From Acanthococcus lagerstroemiae (lineage: Eukaryota; Arthropoda; Insecta; Hemiptera; Eriococcidae), in assembly GCA_031841125.1 (NCBI GenBank), contig CM063108.1:67056344-67120343 (forward strand): a stretch of DNA of 64,000 nt, given 5' to 3'. Positions 44,752-56,640 of this stretch are shown in pieces. The notes beneath the pieces are model-generated. The model was not told the DNA's origin. It saw only the letters and a program-made list of their open reading frames with translations, and did no database searches. The first letter of the stretch is position 1; the number at the start of each line of letters is the position of its first letter. A program made the position numbers and the translations under genes.

Positions 44752-44955
44752 AGCGGCGCGGGTGGTGGACGGAGGCTTTCCTTGAATCGATCGAAATTAA
44801 TTTTTATGATAGAAGGTAACTTATAGGAAATTTTACGCCCTACAAATTTTGCTAGCGGCGCGGGTGGTGGGCGGAAGCTTTCCTTAAATCGATCGAACTT
44901 AATTTTTATGATAGAAGGTAACTTATACGAAATTTTACGCCCTACAAATTTTGCT
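44752..44955. repeat. Tandem duplication, 2 x 102 bp
   Basis: The unit starting agcggcgcgggtggtgg (44752 and 44854), and containing tttccttRaatcgatcgaa and acgccctacaaattttgcta, occurs twice head to tail. The two copies differ at only a handful of positions, which suggests a recent event. Confidence 0.85.
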
Positions 44956-44959
44956 ATCT

Positions 44960-45660
44960 TAATTTTTCCGCTAAATAGCTTCGTTCTCGACTTATCTTGA
45001 GATAACTCAATAAACATTCAAAAAGGAAAATCGTGCTGATCCCGTTTCCAATTTTGCCGATTGTAGCGCTCCTAGCGGATGCTTGGCCGGCATTATAGCG
45101 AGTGGTCGCCCCTGACAGCCCATTTCCAAGCGCACTCGCCAGTAAGATCCTGCATTTAACTCAGATGTAGTTTTTTGCAAGCAAAAACTCTCGAGTAACT
45201 CCCATCACACGTAGAGATTTGCGAAAGAAGCGTGCCAATTTTCTGAATAACCTCCTGATATTCTCTTGGTTTGCCTCATGAACCGGTGAGTGAGTTCTCG
45301 TTCAAGGGTTTAACTACTTTGGGTCAACGATCCCAGCGTTGAATTTCGCCACTGTACAGCACACGGACTATCATTTGAACAAATATCGACTACTTTTGTT
45401 CACATTCACACCGGAGGCCCGTTAAAAGCCATACGCACGTCGCATGTGTTTCCCACAGTAAATTTGTCATTCTTCCGATGAGTCGCTAGCCGCGCTCATC
45501 TAAACGCCCAGCAAGCACTTCGGTACAGATTTTATCTGCGCAATAAATCTAACCAGAACACTTTCTCCCTTTTCAAATGAGCTTGCAAGTGCGACGCCCG
45601 CGATAAAGTAATGAGCAGTTAACATAATAATTATGATTTACGGGATGCCATAATGCTATG
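44960..45660. other. Gene-free stretch
   Basis: Unique sequence without recognised elements, upstream (plus sense) of the candidate microexon at 45668-45716. Confidence 0.5.
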
Positions 45661-45667
45661 TACTTAC

Positions 45668-45716
45668 TTGTTATTTTCTGAAGTTCTTCTTCCTCGACGT
45701 CCGTGAAAAACCAAGT
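45668..45716 (-). other. Candidate 49-bp host exon
   Basis: The minus strand reads ttctttctgtttcag, then 49 bases, then gtaagta: a strong polypyrimidine tract and a perfect donor. In frame 0 the exon encodes TWFFTDVEEEELQKIT with one base left over. It fits in phase between the candidates at 57182-57210 (ending on a codon boundary) and 34777-34819 (needing one carried base). A second frame is also open. I recognise no protein. Confidence 0.45.
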
Positions 45717-46882
45717 CTGAAACAGAAAGAAAATTTGTTAAGGTCTCAGTGCACGGCACGGTCACGTTAGATTATTATTGAAATGTAATTAACAAGTTAA
45801 AGGCCATGTCACCAACCGGTGGGTGACACTATGTTCATAAACAGGTGCATTTGTGCTACCTTGCAAAGGAAGCCTGATACGAAGAAGTTAATAAAAGTTG
45901 TTCCTCTTAATATATATATATCGATAGAGTACCATTCCAAATTGTAACAGGGTGGCAACTCTTCTTCAATAATGAATTTCCCTGACTTTTCCCTGATTTC
46001 TCGAGATTCACTTCTCAATTTTTTTTCTCAACGAATAAGCCTACTGGTTGGAAGTTCATTAATGAGTGTTGTCACTCAATTTTTTCCCCATTTCTAGGAC
46101 TGTAATTTTCTACCAATAGGCAGTCAACAAAAATCTTATATAATTCAGGGGAATTGGCATTTTTGATGGACTTAATTGCAGCACAGCTGAAACTTGGTAC
46201 GATTGTTTAGTTTCCTCTTCGGAAAATCCCCGTAATTTCCCCTCCTCCCCCAGTGTAAGCATCATCCCCCAGAGTCCAAAAAGTGCCCCCGGAAACAGTT
46301 TTTGGCTTGTATCTAGCTAAAAATTGAGTTATAGGTAAAAACATCTCTTACCAAAATTAAAGAGCGTAAAATTCTCTACATAAATGATACCCATTGTTTT
46401 TTTGTGAATCCCATACCAACCAAGATAATTGGTGTTCAAGATTACACAAGCATGTAAATATGGAGATAACATATGCAGTATACAAACGCCGAACTCGTCA
46501 CTCTCATGCGAGAAGCGTATTGGCGTTTGGACACTCCTATAGGCGCGCTAGTGTAGCGGACGAAAAGATGATCAGGATATTTTTACCACAAAAACATGTA
46601 CAGGTGAAATGAGCGCTAGCATTTTCAGTATTGAAGAGAACTAAAGTGTCAGCCCTTATCATTTCCTTTCAGGTGAGCCAAACTTGAGTTTTTTGGCAGA
46701 ACATTTTTGTCCCTGATCATATTTTCATTCAAATACACCAATCAGCACGCCGCATTTCATTAGGCCGCTAGAGAGCGACTCTTCAGCGTCCAAACGCGAA
46801 TCGAACAAACACTCATGCGAATTATGAAGAGTGCAGGCGGACTGACCCATCGACGCGGTGTTACCTCTAGCGTTTTGCAGAA

Positions 46883-47353
46883 GTGGATTCTTACCGCCCC
46901 TGTCATATGTTTCATCTTCGCCAAAGTTTGGAAAAGTTCACTAACTGTCAACCAGAAACGAGTGCTCAGCTTAAAGAATTGAGGGAATCACGAGTGCAGC
47001 ATGATAGAATGGATGTTCAAACTTTTTTAAACTGGCTGAGAGCCCATCATCTCTTCCCATATGTATTTGAATTACAAGAGGGGATCTACCCGGGTTTATG
47101 GAGGGGATTCATGAAGGGGATATGGAAGGGCTATACGACGGGTCTACAAGGGGGATCCATGCAAGGGGAAACAAAGGAATATACAACGGGTCTACAAAGA
47201 GGATCCATGCAAGGGGAAACAGAGGGGCTATACGACGAGTCTACAAAGGGCATACATAAAGGATATACAGAGGGGCTATACGATAGTTTGCAAAGGGGAT
47301 ACTTAGAGGCATACAGAGGGGCTACACGACGGGTCTACAAAGAGCATACATAA
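46883..47353 (+). CDS. ORF of 156 codons with repetitive C-terminus, possibly TE-borne
   Basis: The frame begins MDSYRPCHMFHLRQSLEKFT. An ELRESRVQHDRMDVQTFLNW segment follows, similar in pattern (ELR.SR...D..D...FL.WL..H..F) to a segment I have seen in uncharacterised mobile-element proteins of insects. That resemblance is from memory only. From residue ~70 the sequence is an array of G/Y/T/E/Q repeats (YTTGLQ, GSMQGETEGLYD). It stops at 47351-47353. It sits in the core of an inverted-repeat cassette. The N-terminal part may be real coding; the C-terminus may only be an open frame through a DNA repeat. Confidence 0.35.
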   Translation: MDSYRPCHMFHLRQSLEKFTNCQPETSAQLKELRESRVQHDRMDVQTFLNWLRAHHLFPYVFELQEGIYPGLWRGFMKGIWKGYTTGLQGGSMQGETKEYTTGLQRGSMQGETEGLYDESTKGIHKGYTEGLYDSLQRGYLEAYRGATRRVYKEHT

Positions 47354-47360
47354 AGGGTAC
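47084..47360 (+). repeat. Degenerate tandem array (aaggggctatacgacgggtctac)
   Basis: Words of 15-25 bases recur: ctatacgacgggtctacaag, ggatccatgcaaggggaaac twice at ~48-bp spacing (47152 and 47200), catacataaaggatatacag, gctacacgacgggtctacaa. The G-rich purine bias (aaggggR) is strong. It overlaps the 3' half of the ORF at 46883. Confidence 0.7.
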
Positions 47361-48199
47361 AGCATGGGTGTCTCAACTCCGATGTATAGCTCGGGTTGTG
47401 AGAGGGCTACACGTAAATGAAGCACTGTGATTGGCTAACCTGATGACTCCCCTCGAATGGAGCGCTCTGATTGGCTGCTGGAGGGGAAACATACCAGATT
47501 GAGACAGGGCTAACGAGGGTCGATTTTCCAAGGGCTTCAAGCGGGCTTACATGAACTTAAGTTTTCCGCATCGGGATCACGAGTTTGTGGTTGCCGTAAA
47601 GTGGATATCTCTTGTAGCCACGCGTTTGTAGAGGAGGTTCTTTAAACGCAGAAAATTGTATACATGTAGATTCGGATGAAGATGAATTCTTATAATAAGA
47701 AAGATAATAAATTGAAAAAATATCATGTAACATTCTGTGCATCCAGTCATGTGTTTTCGCGATTATTTCAGCGTTCGTATACCGCGTACGTTGTAGGTTA
47801 CTCCATATTTACATGATCGTTTGATCTTGAACGCCGATTATCTTGGTTGGCATGGGATTCACGAAAAAAATCATAGATATCATTTTTGCAGAGAATTTTA
47901 CGCTCTTTAATTTTGGTAAGAAATATTTTAACCTATAACTCAATTTTAAGCTAGATACAAGCCAGAAACTGTTTCCGGGGGCACTCTCTGAACTCTGAGG
48001 GGTGATGCTCACACCGGGGGAGAGGGAGGGGGTAATCACGGGGCTTTTCCGAAGACGGTACAAAACAATCGTACCAAGTCTCAGCTGTGCTGCAATTAAT
48101 TCCATCAAACACCTCTTTTTTAGCTAATTCTCCTGGACTATGACTTTTCCCCTGATTTCCAGTTTTTCCAGGAAAGTGGCCACCTTGTGTAAAATCATC

Positions 48200-49650
48200 A
48201 CCCACCGGCGGGTGACAGCTGTGGGCTCGCCGGAGCCTCTGAGAGCGGGGTACCTATCTCCCGCCAAAAAGGATTGGACATACATCTGGGACCTCGCACA
48301 CCAAGTTTCAGCCATCCCCGCTAAATACAACCTCCGTTACATCTCTTCTATAAAATTTCCGTGTCAGTCACCAATGAGTGACTTTTCACTGTTCTGAACG
48401 TTGCACTAAAAAACAGCTCGGCACTTCACATGTTAAGAACCGATTTTCATAGGTGATATCCACTTCATACCCACCCAAAAACTGAAAAATTATCTGAACG
48501 AAAAAATTTCACCTTTATTTCGATACTGGTTAGCACCCCTTGATATTTCCCTTACCCACTCCAGGTTGACAATTTGCGCTCACGCCTTTGTTCATTTACC
48601 TCCGAATTTGTAGGTTGTGCATATAAACACGAACACAGTTTCTCTTGACACCTTGCGTCTGTTGACGAGCAGTAACCTCAGACCCTCAGATCATCGTGTG
48701 CTCTTTGTATCGCGCTTTTTCAAAATACGAAACCTCACCCTATATTATTGGTAAACACTTTTAAATTTAGAAACCTTCTCACACCAGGAGATCTCTCTGT
48801 GACTAAAAAGACTACAATATAGGTAGGGCAAATATAAGAAAACATTTTGAATAGCCTGCGTTCACTTAACCGCCCTTTTGTGAGGACACGTGTTTCGCTG
48901 TGGAGATGGTTCGAAGTCATTAATACGGATTCGGGGGAAGAAAAAAAAAAAGAAAAAGATTTTTGTTAACGATCCGACACACTGCGACAACCAGTTTTGG
49001 TAATTTCGGAAGCTGCGAGCTCGCGACCATATGCACGGACCCTTTATGTCTCTGTAACATCTTGAACGATCTTGAAGCTGATTATGCGATAAGGTGAAAA
49101 TCCGGGCAATTTAGGGCTGCGTGTCTCGCAAGTCGACTGATTAATGAAACATACTAGACTAATCGGGGTAGTTTTGTTCACTCCGTTCTTTTTTTCTCGG
49201 TGTCATTTATCGTTCCCTGAAAGAGGGACTGAGATAAAAACGAGAGTTGGTCATTTTTGTTTAGTAAAAAGAAGGAACTGTGCTGTAGACGAGAGATAGA
49301 AAAGGTTTCCGGCCGTGACCAATAGCAGAGCAAAGGCGGGAGTCCAAGCGGCCGAGAACTGAGCAGATGGTAAATATGTTAAATGCGCGTGATTTGAGCG
49401 AGGACTTACACGATTACGTTAAAGTTGCATCGAAGACCTTCATGTCTGTGTGTATTTTCGAAAGGTAGGTCCCAGACCCCCTCTGTGTGTGCCATCTGGG
49501 ACTGAAAAGGGGGCCTAAAGAAAAACTAATATTACTAGATGGTCTGGTTGAGGTTTCAGTTCGAATTGAGAAGCTATCCTGGAATTATAGGCGCAAATAG
49601 GGGAAGGGGCTTGGAGGCCTAAGCCTGCCACCCAAAAAATTGAACTTCAT
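48200..49650. other. Gene-free stretch
   Basis: Begins with a short palindrome, cacccaccggcgggtg (48200-48215), similar to caccaaccggtgggtg at 45810-45825. The rest is unique and non-coding. Confidence 0.45.
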
Positions 49651-51238
49651 AACATAACAAAAGAGCTGTCTAAAGGCACACAGGAAAAGGAAAACTTCGA
49701 CAGATACACCCTGATGAAAGCAAGGGGAAACTATACATCAGAATTCCTCCCTGAAGGTGCGTCTCCACCACCCACCATAATTATGATGGCAACTCGCTAA
49801 GTAAATAACAATTCTGGACGTAAACAGTTTTCCATTCTGATACTCCGGCGGCGACTACCTAGTGACAAACTATCAGAACTGAGAAAACGCAATGGAATGT
49901 AAGGACATTGAATGAGGTAGACAAATTAAAAAACAGAAGGAGATAAAAACATTAAAATTAGCTGTAATAGGAATTAGTGAAGTGAGATGGCCAGAAGAAA
50001 ATGATTTTTGAACGGGGGAGTATAGGGAATAATTAATAAAGAAGTAGGCGTAGGTATTACTAAGACTGTATCAATAGAGTGCAAAGTAATACCCAACATA
50101 GTAAGAGAGAATTTCAGCAAAATCAGCACCTTTAGTGATAGTTCAAGTTTATATGCCTACAGGAAATTATAGTAAAAAAGTATAAAAAATGTATGAAGAA
50201 ATTGATGAAGTATTAAGCAAGCTAAAAAGGGGAAAAAATTCAATTATAATGGAAGATTTGGAACGCCAGAATAGGAGGAAAAAAAGAATAAGGGGTATGC
50301 GGAGAGCATGGTTTAGGATAACGAAATGAAAGAGGATCAAGGCTCATGGTATTTTGTGAAGAATATAAATTAGTTACTCGAAACACTCGATTTAAAATTT
50401 ATGAGTGAAGAAAATACTCTTGGAGAAGTTCAGGAGATGGAAGACAATATCAAATAGATTATACACTACGAGTACGACCAGAAGACATAAAAATGAAATA
50501 TTCAATTGTCAGACATACAAGTACACAAGAGCGGATGTAGACAGTGACCACAATTTAGTAGTAATGAAATGTCGTTTGAATTTAAGAAGATGAGTGTTTG
50601 GTGGAGTGTATGGTGATGCAAACATTCCGAATTGGGTCCTCAGACGCCGCACCCCTGGCCTCGGAAACTACCCTTTTGAGTATGGCATCAGTGACCAGAG
50701 GATTAAGAAGATGAATAAGAAGAAGGTAGGAATAAAATGGAATTTGGAGTAACTGAATAAGGTGAAGAAAACAGAAGAATACAAAAAAGACGTGACGAAA
50801 GGATTTCGTAAATCAAAGGAAAGAAATTATATTGAAGGGGAGTGGGTAGTATTAAAGAAAAACTCTTACAGCAAGGATAAAAACAGGTACTCAAATAACA
50901 GAAAGGGGAAATCCATGGATGAAAAATGGAAATATTAGAGTTAATAGAAGAAAGAAGAAAGTAGAAACAAGCTAGCGATAGGGAAAGTAAGGAAAAATAC
51001 AAGGCTTTAAGGAATCAAATAAAGACAGTAAGAAGGTAAAAGAAAAATGGATTAATCAGAATTGTGAAGAAACTGAAGAGTAAATGAAAACAGGAAACCG
51101 CGATCAGGTATATAACAAAGTAAAAAGATACTTTGGAGCAACGGATGAAAACAGAAAATTATTAGACTCTTTTAAAAGACTAAGTGAAAATATGGGTGAG
51201 ATACGTTGAAAAACTGTATAAGAATGGAACAGGTAAAA

Positions 51239-52214
51239 ACAGTGTTGCCAGCTCCCCCTTTTATAAAGTTTCTTGAGATTTCACGATTCGGCCAGCTTTG
51301 GGTTTTCCAAAAATTCAAAGTAAAAATAATTTTCGGTATTTTTACCACAATAATATCAATAAAAATCAGTTTATTTATTAGTAAACTATCAATAAAAATC
51401 AACAATTGAATGGGTCACCTCAACAACGTTGTAACCGACAAAAAGGAAAATTTTCAGTAGAACCTAAAATGTTGTGAACATGCTGATCGATTTTTTTTTC
51501 CAAATGAGCAATAGTGTAATCGTGTTTGCCGCACCCATAGAAGCTGGTATGTAAGAAATTTCAACCATATTAAAAGCCTGACTCCAAGCAAGACTCAAAT
51601 ACGTGTAAAAATTCTGGCAACAACTTTGTAACCAGAGGTTGGTTAGAACGTTGTTACTCATTTTCCTGCAAACAAGGGAGTGGATGGATGGCGAATTCTG
51701 GGCAAACATGAACCTTTTTCAGTCTTGGTACTTCTTTAATCTTTTTTGCAAACTAGAAGCAACAGAGGTGAAATAAAAATTTAAAATACAAGGCATGAAA
51801 AATTTTATATATTATTAGAAAAAACAACGAAACAACACTTATTTCAAAAACCTTCGGCGAAGGGAAAAATAGTCCCTACGACGCGTATTGGTGTTGACAA
51901 CATTATGGCATCAAAATCTCCATTTTGAAAAAATTGTCGGATACAACGTTGCTAAGGTGACCCATTCAATTATTTTGGACTTTTGCATGTAGCGATAACA
52001 AACAAAAATACAATACCACGCAATCATGAAAGAAAGAGATTAAAAATTTGCTACTTTCAGACAATTTATGAAAAATTGTGAGTTTTGTCGAGATTATTTG
52101 AGCAGAACTCAGCAACATATAAAGAAAAATCATGAAAATTTTATAAGAATTCGTAGGTTTGCGGAAAATTTTGGAATTTTTCAAAAATCTGTACGATCTC
52201 ACGAAATTTTATGT
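51239..52214. mobile_element. Possible outer TIR element inside the LINE
   Basis: The left end cagtgttgccag and the right end tggcaacag (52209-52217) are short inverted copies. LINE sequence resumes on both sides (YKNGT before; rrWKENIVWG and ILRLEF after), so something inserted here. It contains a second TIR element and a short frame (52068-52271) with a CEFCRDYLSRTQQHIKKNH zinc-finger-like motif. Boundaries are approximate. Confidence 0.4.
51404..51971. mobile_element. TIR element with 38-bp ends, nested
   Basis: 51404-51441 (aattgaatgggtcacctcaa...) and 51934-51971 are inverted copies with three or so mismatches, ending outward in ggtgacccattcaatt. The interior shows no transposase. The 38-bp ends and ~570-bp length fit a MITE. 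The target duplication is unclear because the flanks are AT-rich. Confidence 0.7.
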
Positions 52215-53769
52215 AGGATGGCAACAGTAGGTATAAGTAATCGATGGAAAGAAAATATTGTATGGGGATGAAGAAAAAGAAGATCTTATTTTGAGATTAG
52301 AATTTGGTAAATTTCCGAAAGAAATGCACAAAACAAAACAGAAGAAATTAATGAAACTGCCAGTGAGTTATTGAAGAATACAGGAGAAGAAGTTTTAAAA
52401 AATTCATAATTAATTTTCAGAATGCACGTGGAAGGAGAATGCCGATAAAATTCCAGGAAAGGTAGAGGAACTAGGAAAGCCATTTTATGTTTGAGGCGTG
52501 TATTAGAAAAAAGATTGAAAAAAAGGTTTTGATGCATATGTATCATTTGTAGATTTAGAATGGTCCAAAAAATTCCAAATATTGAAGGAAATAGGAGTTG
52601 AGTATAAAGAAAGAAGAGTAATATGGAACTTATAAAAGGATCAAAAAGCTGAAATACAAATGGAGGATGAGATGAAAGAAGCGGAAATTCAAAATAGAGT
52701 GAGACAAGATTGCTTATTGTCATCGATACTGTTTAACCTATCAATAGAAGAAATAATTGAAGAAATGAATAAAAGGAAATCAAGGGTGAAAATTCAGAAG
52801 GAGAAGGTTAGAATGATAAGGTTTGCAGATGACATTGAAATAGAGGAAAGAAATACATAAAGAAGAACTGAAGTAAACGGTACAAAATGAAGATGAATAA
52901 GAGTAAAACAGAAGTGATATTAGTCAGTAGATTGGAACAAAATCCAATAAATTAATACGGAAATACGAGGTGAAAAAATAATGGAGGGAAAGAAATTTAA
53001 ATAACTAGGTAATTTGATACAGGGCTGGCGATCTTTCATTTTCTCACTTGGTGCAAATACAAAAAGTAAATAAGGAATTCCCCCCCCCCCCAAGAGACAA
53101 CTGAAACACAAACCATCCAATAAGTACCGATAAGTTTTAAAAAACTGAATTTTAAAAATATGTGGATTTTTTCACCTAGTGCACGTGCTCTAGTGCAACT
53201 GGACTTTCACTAGTCCTGGTTTGGTAACGTAAGATGAAAAAAGTAAAACAGAAATAAGAGTAAAACACGTTAAGAGAACATTTTTCCAAAGAGGAGATAT
53301 ATTTAGAGCAAATATAGATTTGGAAGTATGACTCAAATTTTTTCGAATGTATATTCGAAGTACAGCATTGTATGAATGTGAGACCTGGAAAATAAGAACA
53401 CAAAAAAGAAAAAAGACAGAAGCTTTTGAAATGTGGAGTTATTGGAGAATGTTGAAAATCAAATGGATAAAAAGGATCAGGAATAAGGAAGTATTGAGGC
53501 GAACAGGAACGGAAAGAGAAATTTAGCGTGTAATTTGTAAAGAGAAGTGTTCAAATGATAGTCTAGGTCATAATTTAACATCCAGGGGTGTAATTACTGT
53601 TGCTGATTGAGGGAAGAAACTGGAAAGGAAGGCAAAGAATGAGCTATAAAGAGTAGATAATGATGGATACAAAGTGTAAATGCTTCTCAGAAACGAAGCG
53701 ATTAGTATAGGAGAGAGAAAAGAAGAGAGACCTAATAGTCGAGAGACTAAGAAATATTTCATCCTCAGG

Positions 53770-55570
53770 TACCAGACACGCTCGTATCCGAAAGTTTCAT
53801 GGTGTTAGATTTACCCTTCCATCAGAAGAGATTGAGAGCCCAAGATTCAAAAAATAAAAAAAACACCAAGTTCCAAGTACCAACTTTTGACATTTCTGCT
53901 GAGCTGTTACCACCCGTAAATCGTAGGTACTTTCAAGAATGAACTCGAAGTATAAGGCTGGTATTTATACTGTTCGTTAGCAAACGTCATTTATGGAATG
54001 TTGCACAGTTTTGAACCTCTTTCAGCCGCCTGTCATCGCGCAGTCAATTTATTTAAGTACGCGATACCACCTCGCAAACATCCTCGTTAATAAACCCCGA
54101 ACCGGTCCTTTCTCTGTACACACACTCGCGTATGAATGGTCAACTGTAACTATTATAGAGAAGATATCTTAAGCATAATTTAACTCTTTTTTTTTTACTT
54201 TTCACGAGTTACGGAAACGAGTCTCCGGACGTTTATTAGCGACGACGTGAAATTGCTCGGAAAACAGCGTATTTTACCTACTTATATAGTCGGTTTTACT
54301 CGTAATTAAAGTTTCGACGAACGAATGAAACAATAGTAACCCGTCCGGGGAAAGGTAATTTTCGAAAGCTCTAGAGCGTAGCGCCGCTGACGACCAGGTC
54401 CGATTCCCACGGTTTCCAGCTTGCACTCTGATTTGGTATGCATTTATTCGTTCATTTGAGGCGCCGTAATTAGACGATAATTTTACGATGGTCGCCACGA
54501 AATGAATAGCGTTGCAAAATAGTTCATCCCAATAAAAATACAAATAAAAAGTGCGAACGTGATGGAGGCGTGGATTCTTCTAAATGGTTACGAACAGGAT
54601 AAAAAAGTCACCTACATCTTACGAATAAACATACGATTAAAAAGTACACCTCTCTTCGGGTCATTTCCCGACTCTCTGATCTGTTTCGCTGAAATGATCA
54701 TTTCCGATACTAAGGATTCCGCTTGGAATCCATCCCCTCATCCCGACAAAATTAGGATCACATTCAACGCTTTTGGTTTTAGGAATCCCCAACATCTCAG
54801 AGCTGAAATTTCTGATTAGTGACCCTTATCCATAACCGACCAAATGGATTGGAAAAATAATTTTACGTAGCTTCAGCAGAGCCTAGGAAAATTGTTCATA
54901 AATGAGCAACTATTACCTTTTTCTTACTTTCAGACCAGAATCTCATACAAATTGGTAACTCTTTCTTATTAGCGACATATTAGACGTTCCATCATACAGA
55001 AGAGAAAAATAAACATTACTTTTAATGACATCCGCAATTCAAGGCCAATAAAAATATGAACCAGAAGCTTCTGTTGCTAAGTATCGAGCGTTTGTTTTAT
55101 TCAAAGGACTGGTTTCTATTTCTTGAGTTTTGGAAAACATAGCGTTGAATAGAGAAGTTATAATATCGTTAAAAGACCGTACACTGAAATTACTTACAAC
55201 TACTTTTAGCACCCGCAGGATTTCAACTCTGGTTGTAGCATCATTACGACAGAAGAGCTAGATATCAGAAGTAATTGCAACCCTTCTTGAAGGAAACAAA
55301 ACATGTAATACCATTGACGCTGTTACACTTAGAGGAACTGATGTAAATGGGACCTGAATTTCCCGTTGAGAGTTTGAAGTGTTTAACCACAATCTTCGAT
55401 AGACCGGAGGAGGAAAATGAAAAAGACGACTTCATGACCATATTTTCAAAAAAATCATCAAAAATGACTTGACCAAGGGGCCATCCTGGATTCACGGGAA
55501 AAGACCTGAGATATGTCCACCAATTTTCAAAGTTAAAAGAATGTCACATCGATTTTGATAGCCCCGCCCC
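53770..55570. other. Gene-free stretch, unique sequence
   Basis: No element or gene recognised. 54110-54500 has more balanced composition than its surroundings. Confidence 0.5.
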
Positions 55571-55574
55571 CTTC

Positions 55575-56075
55575 TGGAAAAGTTGAATAATTTTACTAAG
55601 ATTCCTTATGTGTAAAAAGCACGATTCTGATTGGACCCTCTTAAATGAGTCAGGGCCAAACGGTCCAAAAAAAGGTCGAACGATTTTATTAAAGGACCTG
55701 TACGAAAAAAATCGGATGGTTCAGGCAGAGGGCCCTAGAAAAGGTTAGACGATCGCAAAACAATCATACGATTGTACTGAGGGTCTGTATGCAAAAAACA
55801 TCGCACGATTCAGACAGGAGCCTTTAAAAAGTTATCGATTTTACTACGGGCTATTTGGGTGCAAAAATTCACACGTTTTACGAAACAGTAGTTCCTGAAA
55901 AGAAGGTCAGAGGATCTGAAACAAATTAGACAATTTTGCTAAGGGCCCCTGTGTACAAGAAAGATCGCACACAATTCTGGCAGAAAAGGAAGGTCAATAA
56001 ATCCTGAAAAAGATTACCAAAACGATTTTACTAACGGTCCCACCAGTATAAAGAAAAATCGCTTATGTAAGAATA
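55575..56075. repeat. Degenerate tandem repeat, unit about 70-100 bp
   Basis: A unit of the form cgattttactaagggccc...gtacaaaaaa.atcgcacgattc.ggcagaggRccct.aaaaaggtYaga recurs about six times, with starts near 55590, 55680, 55766, 55834, 55930 and 56019. Copies are strongly diverged and vary in length. No coding frame persists through it. Confidence 0.65.
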
Positions 56076-56089
56076 TTTTATGCTCTTCC

Positions 56090-56640
56090 AGATTTGTTTA
56101 AAATTCTTCAAAGACTTTTCCACACTTGTCTAAATGACTCGCTGATTCTGTTCGAAACTCATTGACGAGTCTTTCAATGACTTTCGTAGACATAATCATG
56201 GATTTTCAAGAAATTTTGAAGACTTCAAAACTTGCAAAAGTTTTCAAAACTCATATAAGACTCCGCGACTCCTAAAATCTAACTAAAATCTTTTCATGTC
56301 ACTATTCAAGACCTTCCTAAACCTAAGTTAAACTTTGTAGGGCTCTTATTTGTGACTCATCGATGATTCAAAACTCGTTGGAGACGTTTTAAAATTCTTT
56401 CAGATTTTATCAAGTTTCATCATCGGTATTTGATCGAGACGTACAGCAATTCTTCCATTGCCTTGTTCAAGATAAGTAGATGGTCGCTAAGGTACTTCCC
56501 AACTTTTTTTTTTTCTATTCTTCTTCAAGACTGCTCAAGACTTTTTCACGATTTTCGTGATTTCCGCATGCTGTTTTAGTATTCTGTAAGACTTTCCAAG
56601 ACTCTAGTAGGCTTTTTGCCATTTGGTAAGACTTTACTGT
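56090..56640. repeat. Degenerate GACTC/AAGACTT array
   Basis: Words such as caaagactttt, taaatgactcgc, gaaactcattgacgagtc, caagactgctcaagactttt and gtaagactttccaagactct recur at irregular, roughly ten-base multiples. The texture matches 25050-25340 and 26540-26930. Plus- and minus-strand open frames through it are low-complexity. Confidence 0.55.

Larger units (their letters stand above)
45948..48187. mobile_element. Putative composite element with long inverted arms
   Basis: The termini cagggtggcaact (45948) and agtggccaccttg (48175-48187) are inverted near-copies, each associated with gacttttcccYtgattt. Further in, 46162-46496 is an inverted copy of 47771-48110 (tttgatgga.ttaattgcagcaca, gaaacagttt.tggcttgtatcta, attaaagagcgtaaaattct, catgtaaatatggag). 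An unrelated core (46500-47770) with an ORF and a repeat array lies between the arms. The 8 bases outside the ends do not match, so duplication on insertion is unproven. CAGGG-like ends suggest hAT ancestry. Confidence 0.55.
49655..53765 (+). pseudogene. Endonuclease-type LINE, near full length but heavily decayed (copy B)
   Basis: The 5' part matches 7485-8761. Endonuclease traces: WNVRTLNEVDKLKN (49894), SEVRWPEEN, a YTTSTTRR.../DYTLRVRPED region (about 50450) and SDHNLVVMKCRLN (50546-50585), the conserved catalytic SDH motif. RT traces: YVEKLYKNGT (51200), ILRLEF (52285), NRVRQDCLLSSILFNLSIEE (52700) and MIRFADDIEIEE (52815), the polymerase box. C-terminal traces: YECETWKIRTQKRKKTEAFE (53365) and RIRNKEVLRRTGTEREI (53480). 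Dozens of stops and frameshifts are present. Two nested TIR elements split it at 51239-52229. Confidence 0.85.

Noticed and set aside
46760..46951. Minus-strand exon SELFQTLAKMKHMTGA before a gtaaga donor
   Set aside because: It overlaps a plus-strand frame with better coding character, and the acceptor lacks a pyrimidine tract.
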